From the NCBI GenBank assembly GCA_027487515.1, contig JAIYDL010000021.1:92726-156725 (forward strand): a stretch of DNA of 64,000 bases, written 5' to 3'. The notes under the pieces were generated by a model. The model was not told where the DNA came from and ran no database searches. It worked only from the letters and a program-made list of their open reading frames with translations. This DNA is from Pseudomonadota bacterium (GTDB lineage: Bacteria; Bdellovibrionota; Bacteriovoracia; Bacteriovoracales; Bacteriovoracaceae). The first letter of the stretch is position 1; each line of letters opens with the position of its first letter. The translations under genes were made by a program, and so were the position numbers. This document shows positions 19,174 through 30,100 of this stretch, in pieces.

Positions 19174-19806
19174 TTGCCCACAGAGACACCAAAGTCCTCG
19201 CTCGTGCAAACCGAGCGCATGACCGAAGCAAAAGCCTTCGAAACCCCGGCCGACTTACAGAGGCTCAAGGATCGAGACCCTGCCGTTTTATCCCGCCTCT
19301 TTGCTGACCTGACCCCGCGCCTACTGCGCATGCTCGCGAGTAAGGGGATCTACGCAGAAACAGCGGAAGAGATCGTCCATGAGTGCTGGGAAACGTTTTT
19401 CATAAACTTGGATAAGTTCGAAGGCCGCTCGAAGATCAACACTTTTGTCTTCGGCATTCTCATCAATAAGCTGCGAGAGTACAGACGAAAGAACAATAGG
19501 ATCGACTTCGAAGAAGACTCTGAAAAAGTCTTCGAGCGAAGCTTCACAAAAGACGGGTGGTGGGCGGCCGAACCTTCCGACCCTGAGCGGCTCCTCGAAA
19601 ATCACCAACTTGGGGATTCCATTCAGGAATGCCTCAAAGGACTCACGGACGCACAGAGAGCAGCGTTTTTACTCCTCGAAGCCGAGGGGGAGTCCTCGGA
19701 GAGCGCCTGCGAACTCCTGGGGGTAAGTCTCTCGAATCTAAGAGTTCTAATCTTCCGCGCGAAGGGGAAACTCCGGCTCTGTCTCGAGGGGGAATTTTCG
19801 GCCTAA
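19174..19806 (+). CDS. RNA polymerase sigma factor, ECF/sigma-70 family
   Basis: Region 2-like 'AEEIVHECWETFFINLDKFEGRSKINTFVFGILINKLREYRRK' and region 4-like 'GLTDAQRAAFLLLEAEGESSESACELLGVSLSNLRVLIFRAKGKLRLCLE'; TTG at 19174 or ATG at 19219. Confidence 0.85.
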   Translation: MPTETPKSSLVQTERMTEAKAFETPADLQRLKDRDPAVLSRLFADLTPRLLRMLASKGIYAETAEEIVHECWETFFINLDKFEGRSKINTFVFGILINKLREYRRKNNRIDFEEDSEKVFERSFTKDGWWAAEPSDPERLLENHQLGDSIQECLKGLTDAQRAAFLLLEAEGESSESACELLGVSLSNLRVLIFRAKGKLRLCLEGEFSA

Positions 19807-19921
19807 TCAAATCGACATTAAAAGAATGTAATTTCTTGGGCAGAAGTCTCACATACCCTGTGAGGCCCGTCCCAAAGTCGGGGAGGCCTTGATAGCGGGA
19901 CGTAACAACAAAGGTGCTCAG

Positions 19922-20239
19922 ATGAAACTCGGCCAGAAGCTACGAAAAATTGCTCATGACCTTTTTTTTCAGAATGCGAGCGACAAGCAGATCGAATTTA
20001 CCCTCACCTGCAGAGACGTCACTTCTGCCATCGACCTCCGCCACTCCCCCAAATCGATTTCTGATAAATTCCGTTTCTGGGTTCACCTTAACATCTGTCA
20101 GGCCTGTAGGAACTACCACAACGTCAGCACCGCTTTTTCAAAAGCTCTCCGGCGGAATCCGTCTCAAGATCCGGAGAGGCTAGACCTGATGACTAAAGCG
20201 TTGCTTGAAAAGTACGGCAAGAGCGATAAGAAAAAATAG
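19922..20239 (+). CDS. Putative zf-HC2 anti-sigma-like protein
   Basis: 'LTCRDVTSAIDLRHSPKSISDKFRFWVHLNICQACRNYHNVSTAF' (CxxC zinc motif with upstream Cys); directly downstream of the sigma gene. Confidence 0.6.
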   Translation: MKLGQKLRKIAHDLFFQNASDKQIEFTLTCRDVTSAIDLRHSPKSISDKFRFWVHLNICQACRNYHNVSTAFSKALRRNPSQDPERLDLMTKALLEKYGKSDKKK

Positions 20240-20569
20240 GCTCTCACGGTCTCTGAAACCGCCGAAGCTCTAACCGTCACTCTCCCAGATTCTTCACTGC
20301 CAATCGTCCTCTTACTCACCGTCTCCGAAGAATGAATCGCCCCCCCTAGATTATTTATCCTCAGAGAAAAAAAGAGGCACGGCACTGGTGCGAAGAGAAG
20401 TTAAGAAATTCTCGATTCGCAAACCACGATCGAAACAGCATCTCCTCGAAGCATACAAAAACTATTTCCCGCACTTTGTAATCTTTTCTCCGCAACTGCT
20501 CTAACGAGAGTAAGCAAAACCCTTAAGTGAATATCTCACTCAAGACTCATCCCCGGATAAAGGATCTTT

Positions 20570-21838
20570 ATGAAAATGAACTGGAAAAAAACTTCTCTCC
20601 TCGCGGTGCCGACAGTCATGCTGCTCTCTGCACTGAGCTCACCCGTCCGTGCTCGAGTTAACGCCGGCGTCCCGTTTCTCTCCTACATGGCCGATGCAGA
20701 CCTCTTCGGTGGCGGCGAAGGCCAAGCCGAGGAGAGCACCGGCGACATCGATGAAGAGGGCCGTCCGGCACCGTTGTCGATCCGCTCAGACATTCCCATC
20801 GTCTACAGCACACCATCTCCCTCACAGGTAAAGCCCGAACTCATTGGCCCGGTTCAGTTCATCCGCTCAGCGCGGGTCCACGAAGATGAAGGCACAGCGA
20901 GCTTCCGCCTGTACCAAGGGCACATGGAAACGGGAGAAACCGTCTGGTACATCCTCACGGACACGAATAGCCGAGAGCTCGCAGATCACCAGGGCCTTGC
21001 GTTCTCCGCCAAACTTGGATTCGCCGATCACGGGAAGGCGGTCCGAGAAGTCTCCATCGCCAATGACGGCACTTTCATCTTCAAAAGAGGTAAAGTGAAC
21101 TTTAATCCAGAACGCCAGCTCATCCCCGGAACAGGATCAAGTGTGTTCCCTCCGAAGTTTGCGCAGCCGGGTTCCGTCGGCGATGCGGACTACACGCCTC
21201 TGGTCAAATTCAATGGTGTCTACTACAACGCTCCAGTCATCGCCTACAATGTGAGCGCACAAGAGCTCTCTAAAATGATCCAAGGCAACGTCGACTATAA
21301 GAAAGTCCACGACAAAGTCGTCCGCTTCAACATCGCAAAAAACCTCGTCACCCTGGACTTGACCGCTGGTTACTCCTTCTCCAAGGTAGTGTTCTACCTT
21401 TCGACGGAGTCGAACGATCCTGTGGGAGCGACTCTCGAGGCATCCACTCTCACTCCGGCCTTAAGCGATGCGAGCCAGGATATCCCAGACCACTTCCCAG
21501 GCCAGGGGAACGAGCGTCTAGCGATTTTCATCAACGGGCCAACCGGTGCCAATCACCCGTTCCGCCAAGGAATCGAGAGCGCTATTCAAGACGGAAAGTT
21601 TCCTCTCAACATCTTCGGTGGAATCCCAACCATCAACCTTGACTATAGTCCGATCTGGGATGCCCAGCTCGTCCAGTGGTCTCCAGACGCGGTAAAGAAG
21701 GGTTACAAGACGCGGATCATCGATCTGCTCCACCTGTATGGCCTGGAGAAGAAAGGTGTCTTAGAGAACTTCGGTGGCGGTCCCATCAAGCGCAGTGGAA
21801 TCATCATCAACTGTCCCGTGGTCTCACGGCTTCAGTGA
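20570..21838 (+). CDS. Hypothetical exported protein
   Basis: Signal peptide, 422-aa ORF, intrinsic terminator directly after. Confidence 0.7.
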   Translation: MKMNWKKTSLLAVPTVMLLSALSSPVRARVNAGVPFLSYMADADLFGGGEGQAEESTGDIDEEGRPAPLSIRSDIPIVYSTPSPSQVKPELIGPVQFIRSARVHEDEGTASFRLYQGHMETGETVWYILTDTNSRELADHQGLAFSAKLGFADHGKAVREVSIANDGTFIFKRGKVNFNPERQLIPGTGSSVFPPKFAQPGSVGDADYTPLVKFNGVYYNAPVIAYNVSAQELSKMIQGNVDYKKVHDKVVRFNIAKNLVTLDLTAGYSFSKVVFYLSTESNDPVGATLEASTLTPALSDASQDIPDHFPGQGNERLAIFINGPTGANHPFRQGIESAIQDGKFPLNIFGGIPTINLDYSPIWDAQLVQWSPDAVKKGYKTRIIDLLHLYGLEKKGVLENFGGGPIKRSGIIINCPVVSRLQ

Positions 21839-21856
21839 TCCAAATTGCGTCTTTAA

Positions 21857-21888
21857 AAGAAGCCTGGGCTTAGCCCGGGCTTCTTTAT
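21857..21888 (+). terminator. Rho-independent terminator
   Basis: AAGAAGCCTGGGC-TTA-GCCCGGGCTTCTT followed by TATTT, right after the 20570..21838 CDS. Confidence 0.85.
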
Positions 21889-21947
21889 TTGAGGTCCGCA
21901 AACAGTGATTGATTAAGAGTTCGGAAGAGCTACACGAAAATCTATTT

Positions 21948-22337
21948 TTAACGGTTACCGTTCACAGGACCCTTCGGTCTGTCGCTTCTCTGGACCGCAG
22001 CGAACTCCGATGCCGGTCGAGTGACCCCGTGTTCTCGGCGGAACATTTTTTTGATCGAGGTGTCGCTCTGAGCAGTTTGTCGGCAGGCGTCTCCGATCTT
22101 GAGTTGATCGGCGCACTTCACACAGATCCACTCAGCTTCGGTGGTTGGGTTTCGATGGTAGTAGAGTTCTACGTCTGGTCTGACCTGCTGACAGGCCTCA
22201 CAGAAATTCCGCTGCTCTTGGTGGATCACGGCTTCTGTGACCTGCTTCTTCTTGATTTTGGCCCGTTCATTGGCCGCTTTTGGATTTGGGGTGGCCTTCA
22301 AACCGGCCTGGAGTAACTGCTCTTTTAGACTTTTCAT
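21948..22337 (-). CDS. Hypothetical protein with putative zinc ribbon
   Basis: 'FCEACQQV...WICVKCADQLKIGDACRQ': two CxxC pairs. Confidence 0.6.
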   Translation of the reverse strand: MKSLKEQLLQAGLKATPNPKAANERAKIKKKQVTEAVIHQEQRNFCEACQQVRPDVELYYHRNPTTEAEWICVKCADQLKIGDACRQTAQSDTSIKKMFRREHGVTRPASEFAAVQRSDRPKGPVNGNR

Positions 22338-22375
22338 TGGCTAAGTATAGCCATTATTTTTTGGGAATTGAACGG

Positions 22376-22419
22376 GAGTTCTCTAAAAAATCTCTTGGGA
22401 GAGACTCTCTAGAGAACTC
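22376..22419 (-). other. 20-bp stem-loop in minus-strand transcript
   Basis: Minus RNA GAGUUCUCUAGAGAGUCUCU-CCCA-AGAGAUUUUUUAGAGAACUC pairs over all 20 positions with three G-U wobbles; 18 nt after the 22438..22899 stop codon. Confidence 0.65.
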
Positions 22420-22437
22420 AAACTGATACGTTTTAGA

Positions 22438-22899
22438 CTAGAAGCTCATGACGCAGGAGTGAGGGTTCCGGATGCTTGGGTTCGGTTCAGGAAGTTCCTC
22501 GCAATCGATGATCCTAACTCTTGCGAACCCATCATTCGCGGTTTCTGGGCCATACTTTTGAATGAGGGAGATAATCCAGGCGCTTTCCCTCATGCCAGGA
22601 AGAAAGTTTGGGTACGTTCTGAGGTGATCATCAGGCCCGATGGTCATCTTCGGGTGAAGTCCATTCTTTCCTCGGCAGGTTTGAGTTTCCAATTCACAAA
22701 CAACATTCAGGGCGCGCCCATAATGGAGGTTCTCCCGTGAGGTCTGATCCCACTGGGAACGCAGAGTTCCTCCAGTCATGTAAAAGACGGCAAAGTTCAT
22801 GATACTAGACTCGAGGGGGTCGAGTTGAACTTTCCTCGCCCAGCTCGGGGAACAGAGGATGAGGGAGAAGATGAGAAGAATGCTTTTTGTGGTTTGCAT
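22438..22899 (-). CDS. Hypothetical secreted protein
   Basis: Signal peptide 'MQTTKSILLIFSLILCSPSWA', 153 aa. Confidence 0.6.
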   Translation of the reverse strand: MQTTKSILLIFSLILCSPSWARKVQLDPLESSIMNFAVFYMTGGTLRSQWDQTSRENLHYGRALNVVCELETQTCRGKNGLHPKMTIGPDDHLRTYPNFLPGMRESAWIISLIQKYGPETANDGFARVRIIDCEELPEPNPSIRNPHSCVMSF

Positions 22900-23000
22900 G
22901 GGGCCCTCCTACGGCTAGGACAACTAGGTACTTGATCCCTCAGGTCTTGTCGAGCCCCCCCACCTGAAACCGTGATTCGATTTTCCTGCCGGTAGCTTCC

Positions 23001-23414
23001 TTACCCAGCGATGACCCGCACTGAAATGGCCATCAGGCCTTTAGGGCCCTGGCTGATCTGGAACTCGACCTGGTCCCGGTCGGCGGGGACGCCGTTTTTG
23101 CAGGCGGACTGATGAAAAAAGAGATCATCTCCGCCGTCTTCAGGTCGGATGAAGCCAAACCCCTTCTCGGCCTCGAAGAACTTCACCACACCGTAGCTGT
23201 ATTCCTCTTTGGCGTCCTCCCGGAGGACTTCTTCCGCCTGTTCCTCGTCCCAGTGAAGCTCACGGATCGCGACAACTTGCTCGCCTTTATGGATCCGCTC
23301 GAGCTGAAGGCGAACCCCCTTCTCACTCTTCGTGTCAACGAGCATGTCCCGGCGCTTTCGGTTTGTGGTTTTTGTCATGTCGTAGTTTACGAATTTAACG
23401 CGAAATTTTTTCAC
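23001..23414 (-). CDS. Cold-shock-domain protein with N-terminal extension
   Basis: 'GVVKFFEAEKGFGFIRPEDGGDDLFFHQSAC' CSD with RNP-like motifs. Confidence 0.85.
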   Translation of the reverse strand: MKKFRVKFVNYDMTKTTNRKRRDMLVDTKSEKGVRLQLERIHKGEQVVAIRELHWDEEQAEEVLREDAKEEYSYGVVKFFEAEKGFGFIRPEDGGDDLFFHQSACKNGVPADRDQVEFQISQGPKGLMAISVRVIAG

Positions 23415-23493
23415 ACCGGATCCTTTTCTTGCGCCTCGCTGCCCCCTGAGATAACAGAATCTGGAGGTCCTAGGCCATCAAAATGTCGCACCC

Positions 23494-23934
23494 CTAGTGG
23501 GATGCGGGATAGAGTTGGTTCAAAATCCGAAGATCACTCTGAACGTAAGGGGCCTTCAAGGGCCGCAGTCCATTGCAAAAATCAAAGGTCAAAACTTTCT
23601 TGGCCGGATTGGGTTCGGCGTAGATGAGGTAGGCCTCGGCTTTTTTAAGCTCGATCCCGGAGCACGGGGCCTTCCCGAGGGCCCAAGTGTAGACCTTCAC
23701 ATCCCCCTGGAGGGTGCCCTTCCAGGTCTTAGAGATTCGGACTTTAAGCTCGAGCGCCTCGGCGTCATGGGTGAAGTACGATTCCCGGTGCGGCGCTGGG
23801 ACATTCTTAAAGTCTACCACAGTCCCCTCGAAGATGAGGGAGCTCTGAGCGATGCTCTCCTCCAGACTAACGTAGCGGCGGCTAGAGAGGACTAAGGTTG
23901 GGCCACACAAAAGCATCAGCATAAATATCTTCAT
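23494..23934 (-). CDS. Hypothetical secreted protein
   Basis: Signal peptide, 'SLEESIAQSSLIFEGTVVDF...VRISKTWKG'. Confidence 0.6.
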   Translation of the reverse strand: MKIFMLMLLCGPTLVLSSRRYVSLEESIAQSSLIFEGTVVDFKNVPAPHRESYFTHDAEALELKVRISKTWKGTLQGDVKVYTWALGKAPCSGIELKKAEAYLIYAEPNPAKKVLTFDFCNGLRPLKAPYVQSDLRILNQLYPASH

Positions 23935-24085
23935 CGGTATACAGTACCAGCGTTAACAAAAAATAGAAATGGGATGCACCCGACTCCAACAAATTGCCAA
24001 GGACTCAGTTCCTCGAAAACAAGTCCGCCACACCCGTTTCCACTTTTCTTGCCTCGCCCACTCTCCTATACTCTTCCGAAGATAA

Positions 24086-25216
<1,131 letters not shown>

Positions 25217-25224
25217 GAGAGGCG

Positions 25225-26058
25225 ATGAAACGAACTGAACACCGGGCCTGTTTCGGCGGTTTCCAAGACGTCTACCAGCACGGATCGACGACGCTCGGCT
25301 GTACCATGAACTTCGGGATCTTCCTTCCCCAGGAAGCGCAGTCGAAAAAGCTCCCCGTCCTGTATTGGCTCTCGGGCCTTACCTGCACGGAGCAGAACTT
25401 CATCACCAAGGCCGGGGCCCAGCGCTACGCCAGCGAACACGGAGTCATCATCGTCGCCCCGGACACGAGTCCTCGTGGTGAAGGGATTCCCAATGAGAGC
25501 GCCTACGACATCGGAGTCGGTGCCGGATTCTACGTGAATGCGACTCAAGACCCCTGGGCGAAAAACTATCGGATGTACGACTACATCGTGCACGAACTCC
25601 CCGCGCTTATTGAGGCGACCTTTCCAGCGACTGACCGACGTGGCATCTTCGGGCACTCCATGGGAGGGCATGGAGCGCTGGTGCTTGGGCTTCGGAATCC
25701 GGAGCGGTTCCAGAGCATCTCGGCGTTTTCACCCATCGTGGCCCCCTCAAAAGTTCCCTGGGGTGAGAAGGCGTTTACGGCGTACTTAGGGAATGATCGC
25801 AAAGCTTGGGCAGAGTACGATGCCGTTGAACTCATCTCGAAAATTAAAAAACCTCAGCACCTCCTCGTTGACCAAGGTCTTGGTGATGAGTTCTTTGCGT
25901 CTCAGCTGAGACCCGAACTCCTCAAGGAGGCCTGCGAGAAAAACGGGCATCCGCTCAGGCTGAATCTGCGGGAGGGGTATGATCATAGCTACTATTTCAT
26001 CGCAACGTTTATCGGGGATCATCTTGCGCATCACGGGAAGATCCTCAACGGGGTCTGA
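25225..26058 (+). CDS. fghA: S-formylglutathione hydrolase
   Basis: 'LPVLYWLSGLTCTEQNFITKAGAQRYASEHGVIIVAPDTSPRG', 'GIFGHSMGGHGALV', C-term 'DHSYYFIATFIGDHLAHH'; real start at ATG 25225, 8 bp after the ADH stop. Confidence 0.95.
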   Translation: MKRTEHRACFGGFQDVYQHGSTTLGCTMNFGIFLPQEAQSKKLPVLYWLSGLTCTEQNFITKAGAQRYASEHGVIIVAPDTSPRGEGIPNESAYDIGVGAGFYVNATQDPWAKNYRMYDYIVHELPALIEATFPATDRRGIFGHSMGGHGALVLGLRNPERFQSISAFSPIVAPSKVPWGEKAFTAYLGNDRKAWAEYDAVELISKIKKPQHLLVDQGLGDEFFASQLRPELLKEACEKNGHPLRLNLREGYDHSYYFIATFIGDHLAHHGKILNGV

Positions 26059-26215
26059 TGCTACAGCCGATCAAGAAATCTTAGGCCATAGGTTCGTCTT
26101 CAAAGTCCCTAGAAATCTTCGTCTAAACGTTCTCGCAAAAAATCAGTACCACCAATGGACTCAGGTTCTCTCCTCGTCTTCTCGATAACAATCGAACACT
26201 ACAAGGAGAGAAACG

Positions 26216-27118
26216 ATGGCGAAGGAAAGTAAGCAAGACCGAATTGTCCGTCAGATTCAAGATCACGTTTCAGAGCACTTTCACGAACTCAAGGCCCTTG
26301 AGGGCAATCCCGGCACTAAAGAGGCCGAGGTAGAACGGTGGGCCCAGTCCTTTATTAAGTCGTGCTTGGGGTACTCCGCCGCAAACGGGTACACGATCCG
26401 GGCGCAGGAACAGAAAGGCAAGATGAGACCTGACCTTGTGGTCTACCAAGGCGATGCCCCGATCTTCGTCGTGGAGGTCAAACGGCTTGGGTTCAATCTG
26501 GATAAGTCCGACTTCCGCTGTGGAAAAGTTCAACTCCAGGAATATCTTTTTTCTCTTGGGAAGGTTCCGTACGGCATTCTGTGCAACGGCCATGAGTGGC
26601 GATTGTTCGATTTCAGTAATCCCAGTGGTGTCATCGAGATGATGAGCTACGATCTGCGAAACGATGACGACAAACTAGAGCTGAATAAGAAATTCATCGA
26701 GGACTTCTGCTACGACATCGTAAGCCTCCACGAATCGACGTTCCGGGCAAAAGAGTGGCCAGAGTTCGCGAAGGAAGCGACCGCCTTCTCTCCGGAATCC
26801 CTTTCACGGGCGATCTTATCAGCGAGTGTCGTGAAGCTGATCTCAAAAGAAATTCGCGGGGAGCACGACTACAAAGCAAACATCGAGATGCTGTTTGGGA
26901 AAGTTTACGACTTACTCGCGAAGGGCCTCGACGATTCACTCAAAGATTTCAACGAGACGAAAGAAGCTGAGTTCCATAAGTACATTAAGTCTCAAATGCG
27001 AGTTGTCCGGAAGGCCAGGAAGATCAATCGGAAATCTCCTGGGGCAGAGGGAGTTGTCAAAGAGGAATCAACCGCGGAACTCGTTCCGCCGATGACAGAC
27101 AAAACAGAAGCCGCTTAA
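26216..27118 (+). CDS. HsdR_N-like (type I restriction R-subunit N-terminal) nuclease-fold protein, stand-alone
   Basis: 'AEVERWAQSFIKSCLGYSAANGYTIRAQEQKGKMRPDLVVYQGDAPIFVVEVKRLG' (PD..ExK-type core); no helicase in the same ORF. Confidence 0.75.
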   Translation: MAKESKQDRIVRQIQDHVSEHFHELKALEGNPGTKEAEVERWAQSFIKSCLGYSAANGYTIRAQEQKGKMRPDLVVYQGDAPIFVVEVKRLGFNLDKSDFRCGKVQLQEYLFSLGKVPYGILCNGHEWRLFDFSNPSGVIEMMSYDLRNDDDKLELNKKFIEDFCYDIVSLHESTFRAKEWPEFAKEATAFSPESLSRAILSASVVKLISKEIRGEHDYKANIEMLFGKVYDLLAKGLDDSLKDFNETKEAEFHKYIKSQMRVVRKARKINRKSPGAEGVVKEESTAELVPPMTDKTEAA

Positions 27119-27162
27119 TCCAAACATCACAAGGTCGCTGGCCATCGGTGCGTTGCCGGTGG

Positions 27163-30100
27163 TCACTCCAACAGCATCGCCAGATCTTCCTTGGTCAGCT
27201 TCTTCATAAAGTCCTGATCTTCGGAAATGATCGACTCCGCCAGATCCTTCTTACTCTTCTGAAGGTCAAGGATCTTCTCCTCCACGGTGCCCCGAGCGAT
27301 CATCCGGTACGCGATGACCTTATTCACCTGCCCCATCCGATGCGCTCGTCCGATGGCCTGGGCCTCAACGGCCGGGTTCCACCACGGGTCGAGGATGAAG
27401 ACGTAGTCCGCCGCCGTGAGGTTGAGGCCCGTTCCCCCAGCTTTCAGGCTGATGAGGAACGCCGGACACGCGGGATCAGTTTGGAAGCGCTCAACCGGAG
27501 TTTTCCGATCTTCGGTTTGCCCGTCGAGGTACTCGTAGGTGATCTTTTCTTCCTCGAGGCGCGTGCGGACGATGGCGAGGAGACTCGTGAACTGGGAGAA
27601 GACGAGAACCTTATGCCCTTCCTGGATCACTTCCTGCATGTGCCGGAGCAGCTGCTGAATCTTGGCACTCGGCTCAGAGGTTTGTTTGGTGTCAATGAGG
27701 CCCGGGTGACAGGCCGCTTGTCGAAGTCGCAAGAGGGCCTCGAGCACGTGGAGCTTCGAGCGACCGAGGCCACTTTTCTCGATCTTCTCCGCGAGAGAGG
27801 CCCGGTAGCGCTCGCGGATCGCAGCGTAGAACTGTTTCTCCGCATCTCCCATCTCGCAGTAGAGCACCTGCTCGGATCGATCCGGAAGCTCGGTCAGGAC
27901 CTTCTCTTTCGTGCGCCGGAGCATGAAGGGACGAAGCATCTTGGCCAGCGTCGCCTGGGTATCTTGGGTCACTTCCTTGGTGGTGAGGAGACCCGGATTC
28001 GTGAACTCGAGGATCGAAAGAAGATCGGTGATCGAGTTTTCGATCGGCGTCCCGGTCAGTGCGATCTTGAGTCCTGCTCGGAGCTTTTTGCAGGCCAGAG
28101 CGGCCAGGGACTTCGGATTCTTGATCGCCTGGGCCTCGTCGATGATCGCGACGTCAAACTCCATCACTTGAAGCAACTCAATGTCTGCGCGGAGGGTTCC
28201 GTAGGTTGTGACCACGACATCGGCATCCATCAGATCCGCTTGCGCGCGGCCCGAGCCTGCGTAGCGGACGACTTTGAGCGTGGGCGTGAACTTCTGGGCC
28301 TCGTCGATCCAGTTAAACGCTAAGCTCTTCGGTGTGACCACGAGGTGCGGCTTCTTATTCTTTTTCTTCTTCGTGCGCCCAAGAAGGAACGCCAGGATCT
28401 GGATCGTCTTCCCGAGACCCATGTCATCCGCGAGGATCCCACCGGCCTCAAATTCCTCGAGGAAGCGCAACCAAGTGAGCCCCTCTTTTTGGTAGTTCCG
28501 GAGATCTCCGACGAAGCCCGCAGGCGCCTTAGCGGTTTTGACACCTTCGAACTTCCTGATCTTATCGCGGAAGGACTGAAACCCTTCGTCCGCGTGGACG
28601 CGGTCATTCTCGGTCAACACGGAACTGAGCATCAGTCCTTGGGACTTGCTGAACCGGAGATTCCCCTCTGCGGTCATTTCGCCGAACTGACTCAGGGAGG
28701 CGTACTGCTTGGCCCAGTCTTCCGGCAGCATCCCGACGGATCCATCAGAGAGTTTCACCAGACCGTTCTGCGCCTGGAGTGCTAAAAGAAGATCATTGCG
28801 AGTGAGGGAGACGTCGCCAAAACTGAGGTCCATCCGGAGGTCAAACCAATCCGTGGAGGAGCTGACGTTCATGGAGAAGTCCTGTGGGACTCGGAGTCGC
28901 TGCTTGTCGATGAAGATGGTCCAGCCTGCTTGCACCAACTCATTGGCCGCGCGGTGCATGTCACTCGTGGCCACCGTCCCCGTGCCTTGCGGGTCCCGGA
29001 GAATCTGGAGGGCCTGAAGGAGTGTTTTCTCTTCAAAGTCAGGGTTTCGCTTGAAGACCTTCTTCTGCTGAAGATCGACGAAGCTCGTTTCGATCTCCGA
29101 CAGCGGCACTTCTCGGCCGGCGTAATCGAAACTCACGGTCAACGTCATGCGGCCAAGAGATGGGTTGTTGCCGAGGGGACTAAAGACTCCGCTCGGTTTG
29201 GGCTCAATCACCTCCACGCTCCAGCCCAATTCCTCAGGCCAGGTGATTCGCGGAGCTGACGGGTCAAGGAGGATCCTCGTCAGAAGTTGATCTCCCTGAT
29301 CCCGAGGAACCAGAAACTCACTCGGTCCGCGAAGACCCAAGGCCCAGGTCGCGTGCTTCGGCTCGGAGAAGCGTCCGATGCGCTCTTCGAAGAGTAAAAA
29401 TCCACCGCGCAAAATGGCGAGCGGGAAGCTCACAGGACGGAGCTCGCCGGCCCGAGCTAGAGAAGCATCTAAACGATAAAAGTCTGTCCCGGCGGGCAAG
29501 AGCCGCAGTTCAAGATCCCAAGCCGCACCACGGTCCATGCGCAAGGGACGTTCAGCGGAATCAGGGGCACCATTCAGGCTGCGCGAGAGGAGGAGTTTCC
29601 CGGAGTTCGCTAAGAGTGGCAACAAATGCCCTTCAAGAACGGAATCCAAAGTGAAGCGCGTCGTAGTGTTGGTCGAGCCTCGGCCGGAAGGAGCAGAAGT
29701 CTGGGGGGCAGAGGTCTTGATGAGGGTGAGAAGGATCTCTTGATCCGTCATCTCGTAGAGGTCTGAAACACCCTGAACCGAGACACGATTAGGCCGCAGT
29801 GGTCCCAACTCTCCACCATGGGAACGGTTCCGCGTCCAGAGGTCCATCACGAGCTTACCCGTCAGGGCGGTTTCAGCGACAGAAACTACGAAGAAGGCCG
29901 AAAAGCTCGCCGAAGTCCGGGCCGAGGGATGAGAAACCATGCCCTGAAGTTGATTGAGCCGCTCCATCCAATTGGCGGAATCTTGCCTCACAGGGGCATT
30001 GGCGCCAAATCCACGGGGGGAAACTGGTCCGTTCTGATGAGTCCGGTCCCTGCCTGGGAGAGGCCTCCTGGGCCTTGGGTCCTGGCGGGGCGGTGTATTT

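Noticed and set aside
27148-28323. 391-aa plus-strand ORF
   Set aside because: Antisense to the SNF2 helicase, no protein-family motifs.
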